Positions 34,561 to 43,911 of a stretch of DNA of 64,000 bases are shown piece after piece. Origin of the DNA: Pseudomonas migulae. GTDB taxonomy: Bacteria; Pseudomonadota; Gammaproteobacteria; Pseudomonadales; Pseudomonadaceae. Made by a program: the position numbers and the translations under genes. The stretch's first letter is position 1; each line of letters starts with the position of its first letter. Location: assembly GCF_024169315.1 (NCBI RefSeq), contig NZ_JALJWR010000001.1:1571501-1635500 (forward strand), written 5' to 3'. The notes under the pieces are model-generated. The model did not search any database. It was given only the letters and a program-made list of their open reading frames with translations, and was not told where the DNA came from.

Positions 34561-36024
34561 ATGGAATTCACGACTCAACACTTTATCGCGCTAGCGCCGT
34601 TGTTGATCACCAGCGCCACGATCATCGTGGTGATGCTGGCGATCGCCTGGCGCCGCAACCACTCGCAGACCTTCCTGATTTCCGTGGCGGGTCTGAACCT
34701 GGCGCTGCTGTCGATCCTGCCAGCCCTGAAAGTCGCACCACTGGCTGTGACTCCACTGCTGCAGATCGATAACTTCGCCTGCTTGTACATGGCGCTGATC
34801 CTGGTCGCCACCCTCGCCTGTGTGACCCTCGCCCACGCCTACCTCGGCGATGGCGGTTCGGGTTACCCGGGCAACCGCGAAGAACTGTACCTGCTGATCC
34901 TGATGGCCGCCGCCGGTGGCCTGGTTCTGGTCAGCGCGCAGCACCTGGCCGGGTTGTTCATCGGTCTGGAACTGTTGTCGGTGCCGGTCTACGGTCTGGT
35001 GGCTTACGCCTTCTTCAACAAGCGTTCGCTGGAAGCCGGTATCAAGTACATGGTGCTGTCGGCCGCCGGTTCCGCGTTCCTGTTGTTCGGTATGGCGCTG
35101 CTCTACGCAGACTCGGGTTCCCTGAGCTTCGTCGGTATCGGTCAGGCGCTTGCGGCTACTGGCCTGCCAAGCTCGTTGGCACAACTGGGCCTGGGCATGA
35201 TGCTGATCGGCCTGGCGTTCAAGCTGTCGCTGGTGCCGTTCCACCTCTGGACCCCGGACGTTTACGAAGGTGCTCCGGCACCGGTGGCCGCGTTCCTGGC
35301 GACGGCTTCCAAAGTCGCGGTGTTCGCGGTAATGGTGCGTCTGTTCCAGATCTCGCCAGCGGCGAGCAGCGGTGTACTCAGCGACGTGCTGACCATCATC
35401 GCCATCGCCTCGATCCTGTTCGGTAACCTGCTGGCACTGACCCAGAGCAACCTCAAGCGTCTGCTGGGTTACTCGTCCATCGCTCACTTCGGTTACCTGC
35501 TGATCGCTCTGGTAGCAAGCAAGGGTCTGGCCGTGGAAGCCATCGGCGTGTACCTGGTCACCTACGTCATCACCAGCCTCGGCGCGTTCGGCGTGATCAC
35601 CCTGATGTCCTCGCCGTACAACGGCCGTGACGCCGATGCCCTGTACGAATACCGTGGCCTGTTCTGGCGCCGTCCGTACCTGACCGCCGTCCTGACCGTG
35701 ATGATGCTGTCCCTGGCCGGTATCCCGCTGACCGCGGGCTTCATCGGCAAGTTCTACATCATCGCCACCGGTGTCGAGTCGCACCAATGGTGGCTGGTCG
35801 GTTCCCTGGTACTGGGCAGCGCCATCGGCGTCTTCTACTACCTGCGCGTCATGGTCACCCTGTACCTGATGGAACCCAACCTGCGTCGCCACGATGCGCA
35901 ACTGCACTGGGAACAGAAAGCAGGCGGTGTGATGTTGCTGGCCATCGCCGTACTGGCGTTCTTCCTCGGGCTGTATCCTCAGCCGTTGCTGGTCCTGGTG
36001 CAACAATCAGGGTTGGCGGGTTGA
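34561..36024 (+). CDS. nuoN: NADH-quinone oxidoreductase subunit N
   Basis: 487 residues from the ATG at 34561, 7 bp after nuoM; the open frame runs 63 bp further into nuoM but is not conserved there. 14-helix antiporter-like pump; TM7 lysine in [20 protein letters not shown]. Last gene of the operon; the terminator follows 28 bp after the stop. Confidence 0.97.
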   Translation: MEFTTQHFIALAPLLITSATIIVVMLAIAWRRNHSQTFLISVAGLNLALLSILPALKVAPLAVTPLLQIDNFACLYMALILVATLACVTLAHAYLGDGGSGYPGNREELYLLILMAAAGGLVLVSAQHLAGLFIGLELLSVPVYGLVAYAFFNKRSLEAGIKYMVLSAAGSAFLLFGMALLYADSGSLSFVGIGQALAATGLPSSLAQLGLGMMLIGLAFKLSLVPFHLWTPDVYEGAPAPVAAFLATASKVAVFAVMVRLFQISPAASSGVLSDVLTIIAIASILFGNLLALTQSNLKRLLGYSSIAHFGYLLIALVASKGLAVEAIGVYLVTYVITSLGAFGVITLMSSPYNGRDADALYEYRGLFWRRPYLTAVLTVMMLSLAGIPLTAGFIGKFYIIATGVESHQWWLVGSLVLGSAIGVFYYLRVMVTLYLMEPNLRRHDAQLHWEQKAGGVMLLAIAVLAFFLGLYPQPLLVLVQQSGLAG

Positions 36025-36052
36025 TCGCTTAGCGATACCCGGTAGAAAACAG

Positions 36053-36080
36053 AAACGGCACCTTCGGGTGCCGTTTTTGC
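36053..36080 (+). terminator. Terminator of the nuo operon
   Basis: AAACGGCACC (36053-36062), loop TTCG, GGTGCCGTTT, then further Ts: a perfect 10-bp stem with a UUCG tetraloop. The same hairpin, often mutated, recurs at each junction of the array that follows. Confidence 0.92.
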
Positions 36081-37570
36081 GTTCAGTGGGCACAGGTAAC
36101 CTGTTGTCCTGATGACTGTGTTTAGACTGGCGAACAGTGGGCCTCTTCGCGGGCAAGCCCGCTCCCACAGTGACTTGGGGGTGTACGCACCTACTGCGAC
36201 TGACGCAATACCTGTGGGAGCGGGCTTGCCCGCGAAAGCGGTGGAACAGACACCAACAAAAACGGCACCTTCGGGTACCGTTTTTGCGTTCAGTGGGCAC
36301 AGGTAACCTGTTGTCCTGATGACTGTGTTTAGACTGGAGAACAGTGGTGGCTCAGATGGCCTCTTCGCGGGCAAGCCCGCCCCCACAGTGACTTGGGGTG
36401 TACGCATCTACTGCGCCTGACGCAATACCTGTGGGAGCGGGCTTGCCCGCGAAAGCGGTGGGACAGACACCAACAAAAACGGCACCTTCGGGTACCGTCT
36501 TTGCGTTCAGTGGGCACAGGTAACCTGTTGTCCTGATGACTGTGTTTAGACTGGAGAACAGTGGTGGCTCAGATGGCCTCTTCGCGGGCAAGCCCGCCCC
36601 CACAGTGACTTGGGGTGTACGCATCTACTGCGCCTGACGCAATACCTGTGGGAGCGGGCTTGCCCGCGAAAGCGGTGGGACAGACACCAACAAAAACGGC
36701 ACCTTCGGGTAGTTTTTGCGTTCAGTTGGCACAGGTAACCTGTTGTCCTGATGACTGTGTTTGGACTGGCGAACAGTGGTGGCTCAGATGGCCTCTTCGC
36801 GGGCAAGCCCGCTCCCACAGTGACTTGGGGTGTACGCACCTACTGCGACTGACGCAATACCTGTGGGAGCGGGCTTGCCCGCGAAAGCGGTGGAACAGAC
36901 ACCAACAGAAACGGCACCTTCGGGTACCGTTTTTGCGTTCAGTGGGCACAGGTAACCTGTTGTCCTGATGACTGTGTTTAGACTGGCGAACAGTGGTGGC
37001 TCAGATGGCCTCTTCGCGGGCAAGCCCGCTCCCACAGTGACTTGGGGTGTACGCACCTACTGCGACTGACGCAATACCTGTGGGAGCGGGCTTGCCCGCG
37101 AAAGCGGTGGAACAGACACCAACAGAAACGGCGCCTTCGGGTACCGTCTTTGCGTTCAGTGGGCACAGGTAACCTGTTGTCCTGATGACTGTGTTTAGAC
37201 TGGCGAACAGTGGTGGCTCAGATGGCCTCTTCGCGGGCAAGCCCGCTCCCACAGTGACTTGGGGTGTACGCACCTACTGCGACTGACGCAATACCTGTGG
37301 GAGCGGGCTTGCCCGCGAAAGCGGTGGAATAGACACCAACAGAAACGGCACCTTCGGGTAGTTTTTGCGTTCAGTGGGCACAGGTAACCTGTTGTCCTGA
37401 TGACTGTGTTTAGACTGGCGAACAGTGGGCCTCTTCGCGGGCAAGCCCGCTCCCACAGTGACTTGGGGTGTACGCACCTACTGCGACTGACGCAATACCT
37501 GTGGGAGCGGGCTTGCCCGCGAAAGCGGTGGGACAGACACCAACAAAAACGGCACCTTCCGGTGCCGTTC
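36079..37570. repeat. Tandem array of seven units of about 204-217 bp, each with a REP pair and terminator-like hairpin
   Basis: Units begin (GCGTTCAGT...) at 36079, 36286, 36503, 36718, 36935, 37152 and 37367, with spacings 207, 217, 215, 217, 217 and 215. Each holds a conserved part GGGCACAGGTAACCTGTTG, an inverted REP pair (GCGGGCAAGCCCGCTCCCAC and its complement), and ends with ACGGCACCTTCGGG plus a variable 3' arm. The first and last units lack a 10-bp TGGCTCAGAT insert that the five inner ones have. Junction hairpin variants run GGTACCGTTTTT, GGTACCGTCTTT, GGTAGTTTTT and then the same three again, so a three-unit superperiod of 649 bp is visible. Open frames of 60-117 codons inside are REP translations, not genes. 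Confidence 0.95.
37543..37569 (-). terminator. Terminator of the leftward ABC-importer operon
   Basis: Perfect stem AACGGCACC (37548-37556), loop TTCC, GGTGCCGTT (37561-37569); read on the minus strand it is followed by TTTGTT. It is the last hairpin of the tandem array and lies 23 bp past the glpV stop. Confidence 0.8.
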
Positions 37571-37591
37571 GCCTTTCACAGTACAAACAGC

Positions 37592-39334
37592 TTACTTACG
37601 CGCCGCCTCCCAGGATTTCAGCAGTTCGGCATAGCTCACGGTCTCGCCTTTAGGCTTCTCGTTCGCCAGTTTCGGTTTCGGTGCACCCGGCTGATCGAAC
37701 CAGTATTGCGCATCGCGCTCGGGGTTCATTTTCGGTGCGCAGGTGGCTTGGGCCTTCGAGCGTTCCAGACGGGACATGATCGCGTCCTGATCCTTGGCCA
37801 GACCGTCCAATGCCTGTTGCGGGGTTTTCTCGCCGCTGGCGGCTTCGGCGATGTGGCTCCACCACAGTTGCGCCAGACGCGGATAGTCCGGCACGTTGGT
37901 CCCGGTCGGGGTCCATTGCACACGGGCCGGGCTGCGGTAGAACTCCACCAGGCCACCCAGTTTCGGTGCCAGGTCGGTCATGGCTTGCGAGTTGATGTCC
38001 GACTCGCGGATCGGGGTCAGGCCGACGATGGTTTTCTTCAGCGATACGGTTTTCGACGTCACGAACTGCGCATAGAGCCAGGCAGCGAGTTTCTGTTTCT
38101 CAGGCGTGGACTTCATGAACGTCCAGGAACCCACGTCCTGATAGCCCAGCTTCATGCCCTCTTCCCAGTACGGCCCGCGTGGTGATGGCGCCATGCGCCA
38201 TTTCGGCGTGCCATCAGCGTTCATCACCGCCAGACCCGGCTTGGTCATGTCGGCGGTGAAGGCGGTGTACCAGAAGATCTGCTGGGCGATGTTGCCTTGG
38301 GACGGCACCGGACCGGATTCGGAGAAGGTCATGCCCGCCGCTTCCGGAGGCGCGTACTTCTTCAGCCAGTCGACGTATTTGGTGGTGGCAAACACGGCCG
38401 CCGGGCCGTTGGTGTCGCCACCGCGGGTTACGCTGGAACCGACCGGATGGCAGTCTTCGACGCGGATGCCCCACTCGTCCACCGGCAACCCGTTGGGGAT
38501 ACCTTTGTCGCCGGCACCGGCCATGGAGAACCAGGCGTCGGTGAAGCGCCAGCCCAGGGACGGATCTTTCTTGCCGTAGTCCATGTGCCCGTAAACACGC
38601 TTGCCGTCGATTTCCTTGACGTCTTCGCTGAAGAACTTGGCGATGTCTTCATAGGCCGACCAGTTCACCGGTACGCCCAACTCGTAGCCGTACTTTTCCT
38701 TGAACTTGGCTTTCAGGTCCGCGCGTTCGAACCAGTCGGCGCGGAACCAGTAGAGGTTGGCGAACTGTTGGTCGGGCAGCTGATAGATCTTGCCGTCCGG
38801 CGCGGTGGTGAAGGAGATGCCGATGAAGTCCTTGATGTCCAGGGTCGGCGAGGTGAAGTTCTTGCCCTCGTTGGCCATCAGGTCGGTGATCGACTCGGTC
38901 TTGCCGTAGCGAAAGTGCGTACCGATCAGGTCCGAGTCGTTGACCCAGCCGTCATAGATATTTTTGTCCGATTGCATCTGGGTCTGCAGCTTTTCCACCA
39001 CGTCGCCTTCCTGCAGCAGGTCGTGGGTCAGCTTGATCCCGGTGATCTCGGTAAAGGCTTTGGCCAGCGTTTTGGATTCGTATTCGTGGGTCGCGATGGT
39101 TTCCGACACCACCTTGATGCTCATCCCGCGAAACGGCTCGGCCGCCTTGATGAACCACTTCAACTCTTCGAGTTGTTGTTCGGCCGTCAGCGTGGACGGC
39201 TTGAACTCACTGCCGATCCATTTCTTCGCGGCGTCTTCATAGGCATCGGCCCAGGCCGAAGCGCTCAGACCGCTGAGTGCCAGCATGGCTGCCAATGAAA
39301 TGCTATGTCGCAGCTTATTGTTTTTGTCGAACAT
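37592..39334 (-). CDS. glpV: ABC transporter substrate-binding protein, glycerol type (GlpV-like)
   Basis: 580 residues from the ATG at 39334, preceded by AAGGAGGTCTCT. Signal peptide of about 30 residues (ending SASAWA|DA); an unusually large family-1-type binding protein, as in the glpSTPQUV glycerol importers of rhizobia. The open frame extends 315 bp upstream over the small membrane gene, but that part is not conserved. It binds the substrate in the periplasm. Glycerol is inferred from operon composition, not shown by the sequence. Confidence 0.78.
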   Translation of the reverse strand: MFDKNNKLRHSISLAAMLALSGLSASAWADAYEDAAKKWIGSEFKPSTLTAEQQLEELKWFIKAAEPFRGMSIKVVSETIATHEYESKTLAKAFTEITGIKLTHDLLQEGDVVEKLQTQMQSDKNIYDGWVNDSDLIGTHFRYGKTESITDLMANEGKNFTSPTLDIKDFIGISFTTAPDGKIYQLPDQQFANLYWFRADWFERADLKAKFKEKYGYELGVPVNWSAYEDIAKFFSEDVKEIDGKRVYGHMDYGKKDPSLGWRFTDAWFSMAGAGDKGIPNGLPVDEWGIRVEDCHPVGSSVTRGGDTNGPAAVFATTKYVDWLKKYAPPEAAGMTFSESGPVPSQGNIAQQIFWYTAFTADMTKPGLAVMNADGTPKWRMAPSPRGPYWEEGMKLGYQDVGSWTFMKSTPEKQKLAAWLYAQFVTSKTVSLKKTIVGLTPIRESDINSQAMTDLAPKLGGLVEFYRSPARVQWTPTGTNVPDYPRLAQLWWSHIAEAASGEKTPQQALDGLAKDQDAIMSRLERSKAQATCAPKMNPERDAQYWFDQPGAPKPKLANEKPKGETVSYAELLKSWEAARK

Positions 39335-39381
39335 AGAGACCTCCTTATTGGGTTTCGGAGCAACATTGCCGAGCGATTCGA

Positions 39382-39657
39382 CTAGCCCCAACGCATCACA
39401 GCCAACAGCCACACCAGGGACAACGCGAACGCTACCCAGATGCTCCAGTCGGTGACGCCGATTACCAGCAAATGCAGGTAGGCGCTGCTGAGAAGACCGA
39501 TAAACAGCCGATCGCCACGGGTGGTGGCAATCGGCAAAAAACCACGCCGAAGAATGCTCGGCGAACGCAATTCCCAGGTCGTCATGCCGACCAGGATCAA
39601 GGCTATGACGCAGAAAAACGTTGCCGTCGGGACGGTCCAGCTCATCCATTCCATCAT
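39382..39657 (-). CDS. glpU: Small membrane protein, DUF2160-like (GlpU-like)
   Basis: 91 residues from the ATG at 39657 (MMEWMSWTVPTATFFCVIAL). Three predicted transmembrane segments. Length, membrane topology and position between permease and binding protein match the DUF2160 proteins found only in glycerol-type ABC operons. Its role is unknown. TGAGGAACTG lies directly before the start. Confidence 0.75.
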   Translation of the reverse strand: MMEWMSWTVPTATFFCVIALILVGMTTWELRSPSILRRGFLPIATTRGDRLFIGLLSSAYLHLLVIGVTDWSIWVAFALSLVWLLAVMRWG

Positions 39658-39664
39658 CAGTTCC

Positions 39665-40465
<801 letters not shown>

Positions 40466-40473
40466 GATGGGCC

Positions 40474-41340
40474 TCAGCGGTTGGCGTCAGAGTGAGTCAT
40501 GGCGGTGTAGAACAGCCAGGACACCAACAGGATGATCAGGAAGTACACCAGCGAGAAAGCCGCCGCCGGGCCGAGGTCAAACTGCCCGATGGCCATTTGC
40601 GTCAGGGTCTGGCTGAGGAAGGTCGTGGCATTCCCCGGCCCGCCGCCCGTGAGCACGAACGGCTCGGTGTAGATCATGAAACTGTCCATGAACCGCAGCA
40701 TCACCGCGATCAACAGCACGCTCTTGAGCTTGGGCAACTGGATGTGTCGGAAAACCGCCCAGTCGGATGCGCGATCAATCCGCGCGGCCTGGTAATACAC
40801 GTCCGGTATCGCCCGCAACCCGGAGAAACACAACAGCGCCACCAACGACGTCCAGTGCCAGACATCCATCACCAGCACCGTGACCCACGCGTCCATCGTG
40901 TTCGCCGCATAGTTATAGCTGATGCCCATGGCGTTGAGGCTCGACCCGAGCAGGCCAATGTCGGCCCGGCCGAAGATCTGCCAGATCGTCCCGACCACGT
41001 TCCACGGAATCAGCAGCGGAATCGCCAGGATGATCAGCACCAGCGACGACCAGCGGCCCTTGGTCGGCATGGTCAGGGCGATGGCGATGCCCAGCGGAAT
41101 TTCGATCAGCAGTACGCAGCCGGAATAGATGAACTGGCGCAGCAGCGAATCATGCAGGCGTGGGTCGAGCAGCACCTGTTTGTACCAGTCGGCGCCGACG
41201 AAGTAGCGGCTGGACTGGTCGAAGATGTCCTGCACCGAATAGTTGACCACGGTCATCATCGGGATCACCGCACTGAACGCCACCAGCAAAAACACCGGCA
41301 GGACCAGCCACCAGGCCTTGTTGTTCTGCACCTTGTTCAT
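40474..41340 (-). CDS. glpP: ABC transporter permease (GlpP-like)
   Basis: 288 residues from the ATG at 41340 (MNKVQNNKAWWLVLPVFLLV), overlapping the GlpT-like stop by ATGA. Six transmembrane helices, MalF/UgpA-type; EAA-like loop GLRAIPDVYYQAARIDRASDW. Confidence 0.82.
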   Translation of the reverse strand: MNKVQNNKAWWLVLPVFLLVAFSAVIPMMTVVNYSVQDIFDQSSRYFVGADWYKQVLLDPRLHDSLLRQFIYSGCVLLIEIPLGIAIALTMPTKGRWSSLVLIILAIPLLIPWNVVGTIWQIFGRADIGLLGSSLNAMGISYNYAANTMDAWVTVLVMDVWHWTSLVALLCFSGLRAIPDVYYQAARIDRASDWAVFRHIQLPKLKSVLLIAVMLRFMDSFMIYTEPFVLTGGGPGNATTFLSQTLTQMAIGQFDLGPAAAFSLVYFLIILLVSWLFYTAMTHSDANR

Positions 41341-42434
41341 GGCTGCACCTCCAGCAGGTAATCGTCGGCATAGACCATCAGCCACTGCGCCGGAAAACTG
41401 ATGTACGCCGTGCCCTCCGGTACGGGTTTGTCCTCGGCCAGGCGCACTTTCAACGGCGCGCCGTCGAGGTTCAGGGTCATGATCTTGTAGGTCCCCAGGT
41501 CTTCGACGTGTACGACCTGTGCCTGCATCGCGTCATCAAACGGCTCGTCCCACACATGCACGAACTCCGGACGGATGCCGACCTTCAGTGTTTTCCACTC
41601 GGACTCGGCAATGCGTTTTTGTTGCGCGTCGGATAACGGCAAATGCGTCGAAGCGAAACCGACACCACCCGGTTGCGGCTGCACCTCGATCAGGTTCATC
41701 CCCGGGCTGCCGATGAAGTAGCCGACAAACGTGTGGCTCGGCCGTTCGAACAGTTCTCGCGGCGTACCGAACTGCACGATCTGCCCGCCATACATCACCG
41801 CAATCTTGTCGGCGAAGGTCGAGGCCTCCAGCTGATCGTGGGTCACGTAGACCATGGTGATGTTGAATTGCTCGTGGATCTGCTTGAGCTTGCGCCGCAG
41901 CTTCCACTTCAGGTGCGGGTCGATCACCGTCAGCGGCTCGTCGAACAGGATCGCCGAGACGTCATCGCGCACCAGCCCGCGACCCATGGAGACTTTCTGT
42001 TTTTCATCGGCGGTGAGGTTGCGCGCCTTCTTGCTCAGCAGTGCCTGAAGGTCGAGGACCTCGGCAATTTCCTGCACCTTGCTGTGGATTTTCGCTTCGG
42101 CCATGCCCTGATTGCGCAGTGGGAAGGCCAGGTTGTCGAACACCGTCATGGTGTCGTAGACCACCGGGAACTGGAACACCTGGGCAATGTTGCGCTTCTC
42201 CGGGGTCAGGTCGTTGACCGCTTTGCCGTCGAACAGGACATGGCCCTGGGACGGACTGAGCAACCCGGAAATGATGTTGAGCAAGGTCGACTTGCCGCAG
42301 CCCGAAGGTCCGAGCAAGGCATAGGCACCGCCCTGCTCCCAGATGTGGTCCATCTCGCGGATCGCGTAATCCTCGGGACCGCTCGGCGTGCGCGTGTAAC
42401 TGTGCGCGAGGTTCTGCAAACGGATTTCGGCCAT
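41337..42434 (-). CDS. glpT: ABC transporter ATPase with degenerate signature motif (GlpT-like)
   Basis: 365 residues. Walker A GPSGCGKST at 42-50, Walker B ILFDEP (D165, E166), H-loop H199 in YVTHD, and a C-terminal TOBE/OB regulatory part. The signature motif, normally LSGGQ, reads LTADEKQ at 140-146. It pairs with GlpS-like, which shows the opposite pattern. Note: the name glpT also denotes the unrelated glycerol-3-phosphate antiporter. Confidence 0.82.
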   Translation of the reverse strand: MAEIRLQNLAHSYTRTPSGPEDYAIREMDHIWEQGGAYALLGPSGCGKSTLLNIISGLLSPSQGHVLFDGKAVNDLTPEKRNIAQVFQFPVVYDTMTVFDNLAFPLRNQGMAEAKIHSKVQEIAEVLDLQALLSKKARNLTADEKQKVSMGRGLVRDDVSAILFDEPLTVIDPHLKWKLRRKLKQIHEQFNITMVYVTHDQLEASTFADKIAVMYGGQIVQFGTPRELFERPSHTFVGYFIGSPGMNLIEVQPQPGGVGFASTHLPLSDAQQKRIAESEWKTLKVGIRPEFVHVWDEPFDDAMQAQVVHVEDLGTYKIMTLNLDGAPLKVRLAEDKPVPEGTAYISFPAQWLMVYADDYLLEVQP

Positions 42435-43528
42435 CAGGCAACCCTCGCGATACGGCGGCCGGGCGCCTGGACCAGTCGTCCCTGCGCATCGAACACAAAC
42501 AGTTTATGGGTCGGGATGTAAATGCGAATCGGCGCATCGACGTCGTACTCGTGCACGCCCGGAAGGTGCAGCACCAGCAGGAAATGCTCGTTGCGCACGT
42601 GCAGGAATGTTTCCGAACCGCTGATCTCGGCGACCTCGACGGTCACCGCCAGTTCGAGGTCATCGTCGTTGCTCGGCACCAGCGAAATATGGCTGGGACG
42701 CACGCCGAAACGGAACTCGCCCTCGCCCACCGGGCGTAAATCCACGTTCAGCGGGAAGTGCACGAAGTTGGCGAAGCTGACTTCATTGCCGGCGATGCGC
42801 CCCGGCATCAGGTTGATCGGCGGCTCGGAGAACAGTTCGGCAGCGAGCACCGATTGCGGCTGATGATAGACCTCGGACGACTTGCCGCTCTGGATCACCC
42901 GGCCTTCGTGAAGAATGGTCGTGGTGCCGCCCAGTGCCAGCGCTTCGTTGGGCTCGGTGGTGGCGTAAATGGCGATGGTGTGCCGCGCCTTGAACAGCTC
43001 GCGCATTTCCTGGCGCAGTTCTTCGCGCAGTTTGTAGTCGAGGTTGACCAGCGGCTCGTCGAACAGGATCAGCTCGGCGTCCTTGACCAATGCGCGGGCC
43101 ATGGCCGTGCGCTGTTGCTGACCACCGGAGAGCTCCAGCGGGTAGCGCTGGAGAAACTTCTCGATGCGCAGCATCTTCGCGGTTTCCAGCACTTTGCTCT
43201 GGATCAGCTCGTTGGAGACACCGCCCTGGCGCAACGGCGAGGCGATGTTCTCGAACACCGTCATGGTCGGGTAATTGATGAACTGCTGATAGACCATCGA
43301 CACGTTGCGCAAACGCACCGGGCGCTGGGTGACGTCGACGCCGTTCATCAGGATGCGGCCGCTGTCGGGCTTGTCCAGACCGGCCATCAGGCGCATGAGA
43401 CTGGTTTTGCCGGACAGCGTGCGGCCAAGCAAAACGTTGAAGGAACCGGGTTCAAAACTAAGGCACGCATCGTCGATCCAGGTCTGACCCTCGACGGTGC
43501 GGCTGACGTGCTCCAGAGTGAGTGACAT
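42434..43528 (-). CDS. glpS: ABC transporter ATPase lacking the H-loop histidine (GlpS-like)
   Basis: 364 residues. Walker A is the variant GRTLSGKT at 35-42, the signature LSGGQ at 133-137 is canonical, Walker B LILFDEP has D157 and E158, but the H-loop region reads YATTEPNEA, with T191 where the conserved histidine should be. OB-type domain at the C-terminus. First gene of the operon, downstream of a sigma-54 promoter. The stop shares one base with the next start. Confidence 0.82.
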   Translation of the reverse strand: MSLTLEHVSRTVEGQTWIDDACLSFEPGSFNVLLGRTLSGKTSLMRLMAGLDKPDSGRILMNGVDVTQRPVRLRNVSMVYQQFINYPTMTVFENIASPLRQGGVSNELIQSKVLETAKMLRIEKFLQRYPLELSGGQQQRTAMARALVKDAELILFDEPLVNLDYKLREELRQEMRELFKARHTIAIYATTEPNEALALGGTTTILHEGRVIQSGKSSEVYHQPQSVLAAELFSEPPINLMPGRIAGNEVSFANFVHFPLNVDLRPVGEGEFRFGVRPSHISLVPSNDDDLELAVTVEVAEISGSETFLHVRNEHFLLVLHLPGVHEYDVDAPIRIYIPTHKLFVFDAQGRLVQAPGRRIARVA

Positions 43529-43572
43529 GGCTCGGCCTTTTTATTATTGGAGTCAAGCGACCGAAGCTACAG

Positions 43573-43588
43573 AGCGACTTTCGTGCCA
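43573..43588 (-). promoter_or_regulatory. Sigma-54 promoter of the ABC-importer operon
   Basis: On the minus strand TGGCACG-AAAG-TCGCT: GG and GC separated by exactly 10 bp, as required for RpoN. It is 45 bp upstream of the glpS start and faces away from a sigma-54 activator gene. Confidence 0.82.
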
Positions 43589-43652
43589 GAAATTGCAAGT
43601 CGTTGATGTGGTTTGGAATTTATGGAAACAGAGGAAAAACCGCTTTCGTTGC

Positions 43653-43741
43653 TGAACAGAAATGAACAACCACGACTGAACAATTGAACAGCTCAACGGT
43701 TGACAATGAACAATAGTGAACAACACTCTACGGACTGTTCA
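43653..43741. promoter_or_regulatory. Cluster of TGAACA half-sites (candidate enhancer for the sigma-54 activator)
   Basis: TGAACA occurs at 43653, 43663, 43677, 43685, 43707 and 43717, and its inverse TGTTCA at 43736. Two pairs are spaced exactly 10 bp, one helical turn. The nearest is 65 bp from the -24 element, the usual distance for enhancer-binding-protein sites. Confidence 0.6.
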
Positions 43742-43748
43742 CTCCCCT

Positions 43749-43817
43749 TGTAGGCGCCAGGCTTGCCGGCGAAGGCGATTTCAATGACGCCTTCGCCGGC
43801 AAGCCTGGCTCCTACAG
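43749..43817. repeat. REP pair, CCAGGCTTGCCGGCGAAGGC variant
   Basis: Inverted arms TGTAGGCGCCAGGCTTGCCG and AAGCCTGGCTCCTACA close to each other; lies between the half-site cluster and the activator gene. Confidence 0.8.
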
Positions 43818-43850
43818 GTCAGTGGTGTGCCAGAACCATCACGCGAGAGA

Positions 43851-43879
43851 TTCAACGTGATGTGCGGGAAACCTATAAA
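43851..43879 (+). promoter_or_regulatory. Weak candidate promoter of the activator gene
   Basis: TTCAAC (43851-43856), a 17-bp spacer, TATAAA (43874-43879), 32 bp before the activator ATG. The -10 is a 5/6 match, the -35 only 3/6. Confidence 0.3.
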
Positions 43880-43911
43880 AACAATAAAAGCTTGCTCAGA
43901 GATCGACTGCC

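Noticed and set aside
36007..37477. Many 60-117 codon open frames on both strands in the tandem array
   Set aside because: All are near-identical translations of REP sequence (GAGLPAKR and similar), with no start-site context; they reflect the DNA repeat.
36079..37570. Possible CRISPR array
   Set aside because: Units are about 204-217 bp, nearly identical throughout with no variable spacers, contain REP pairs and terminators, and no cas genes are near.
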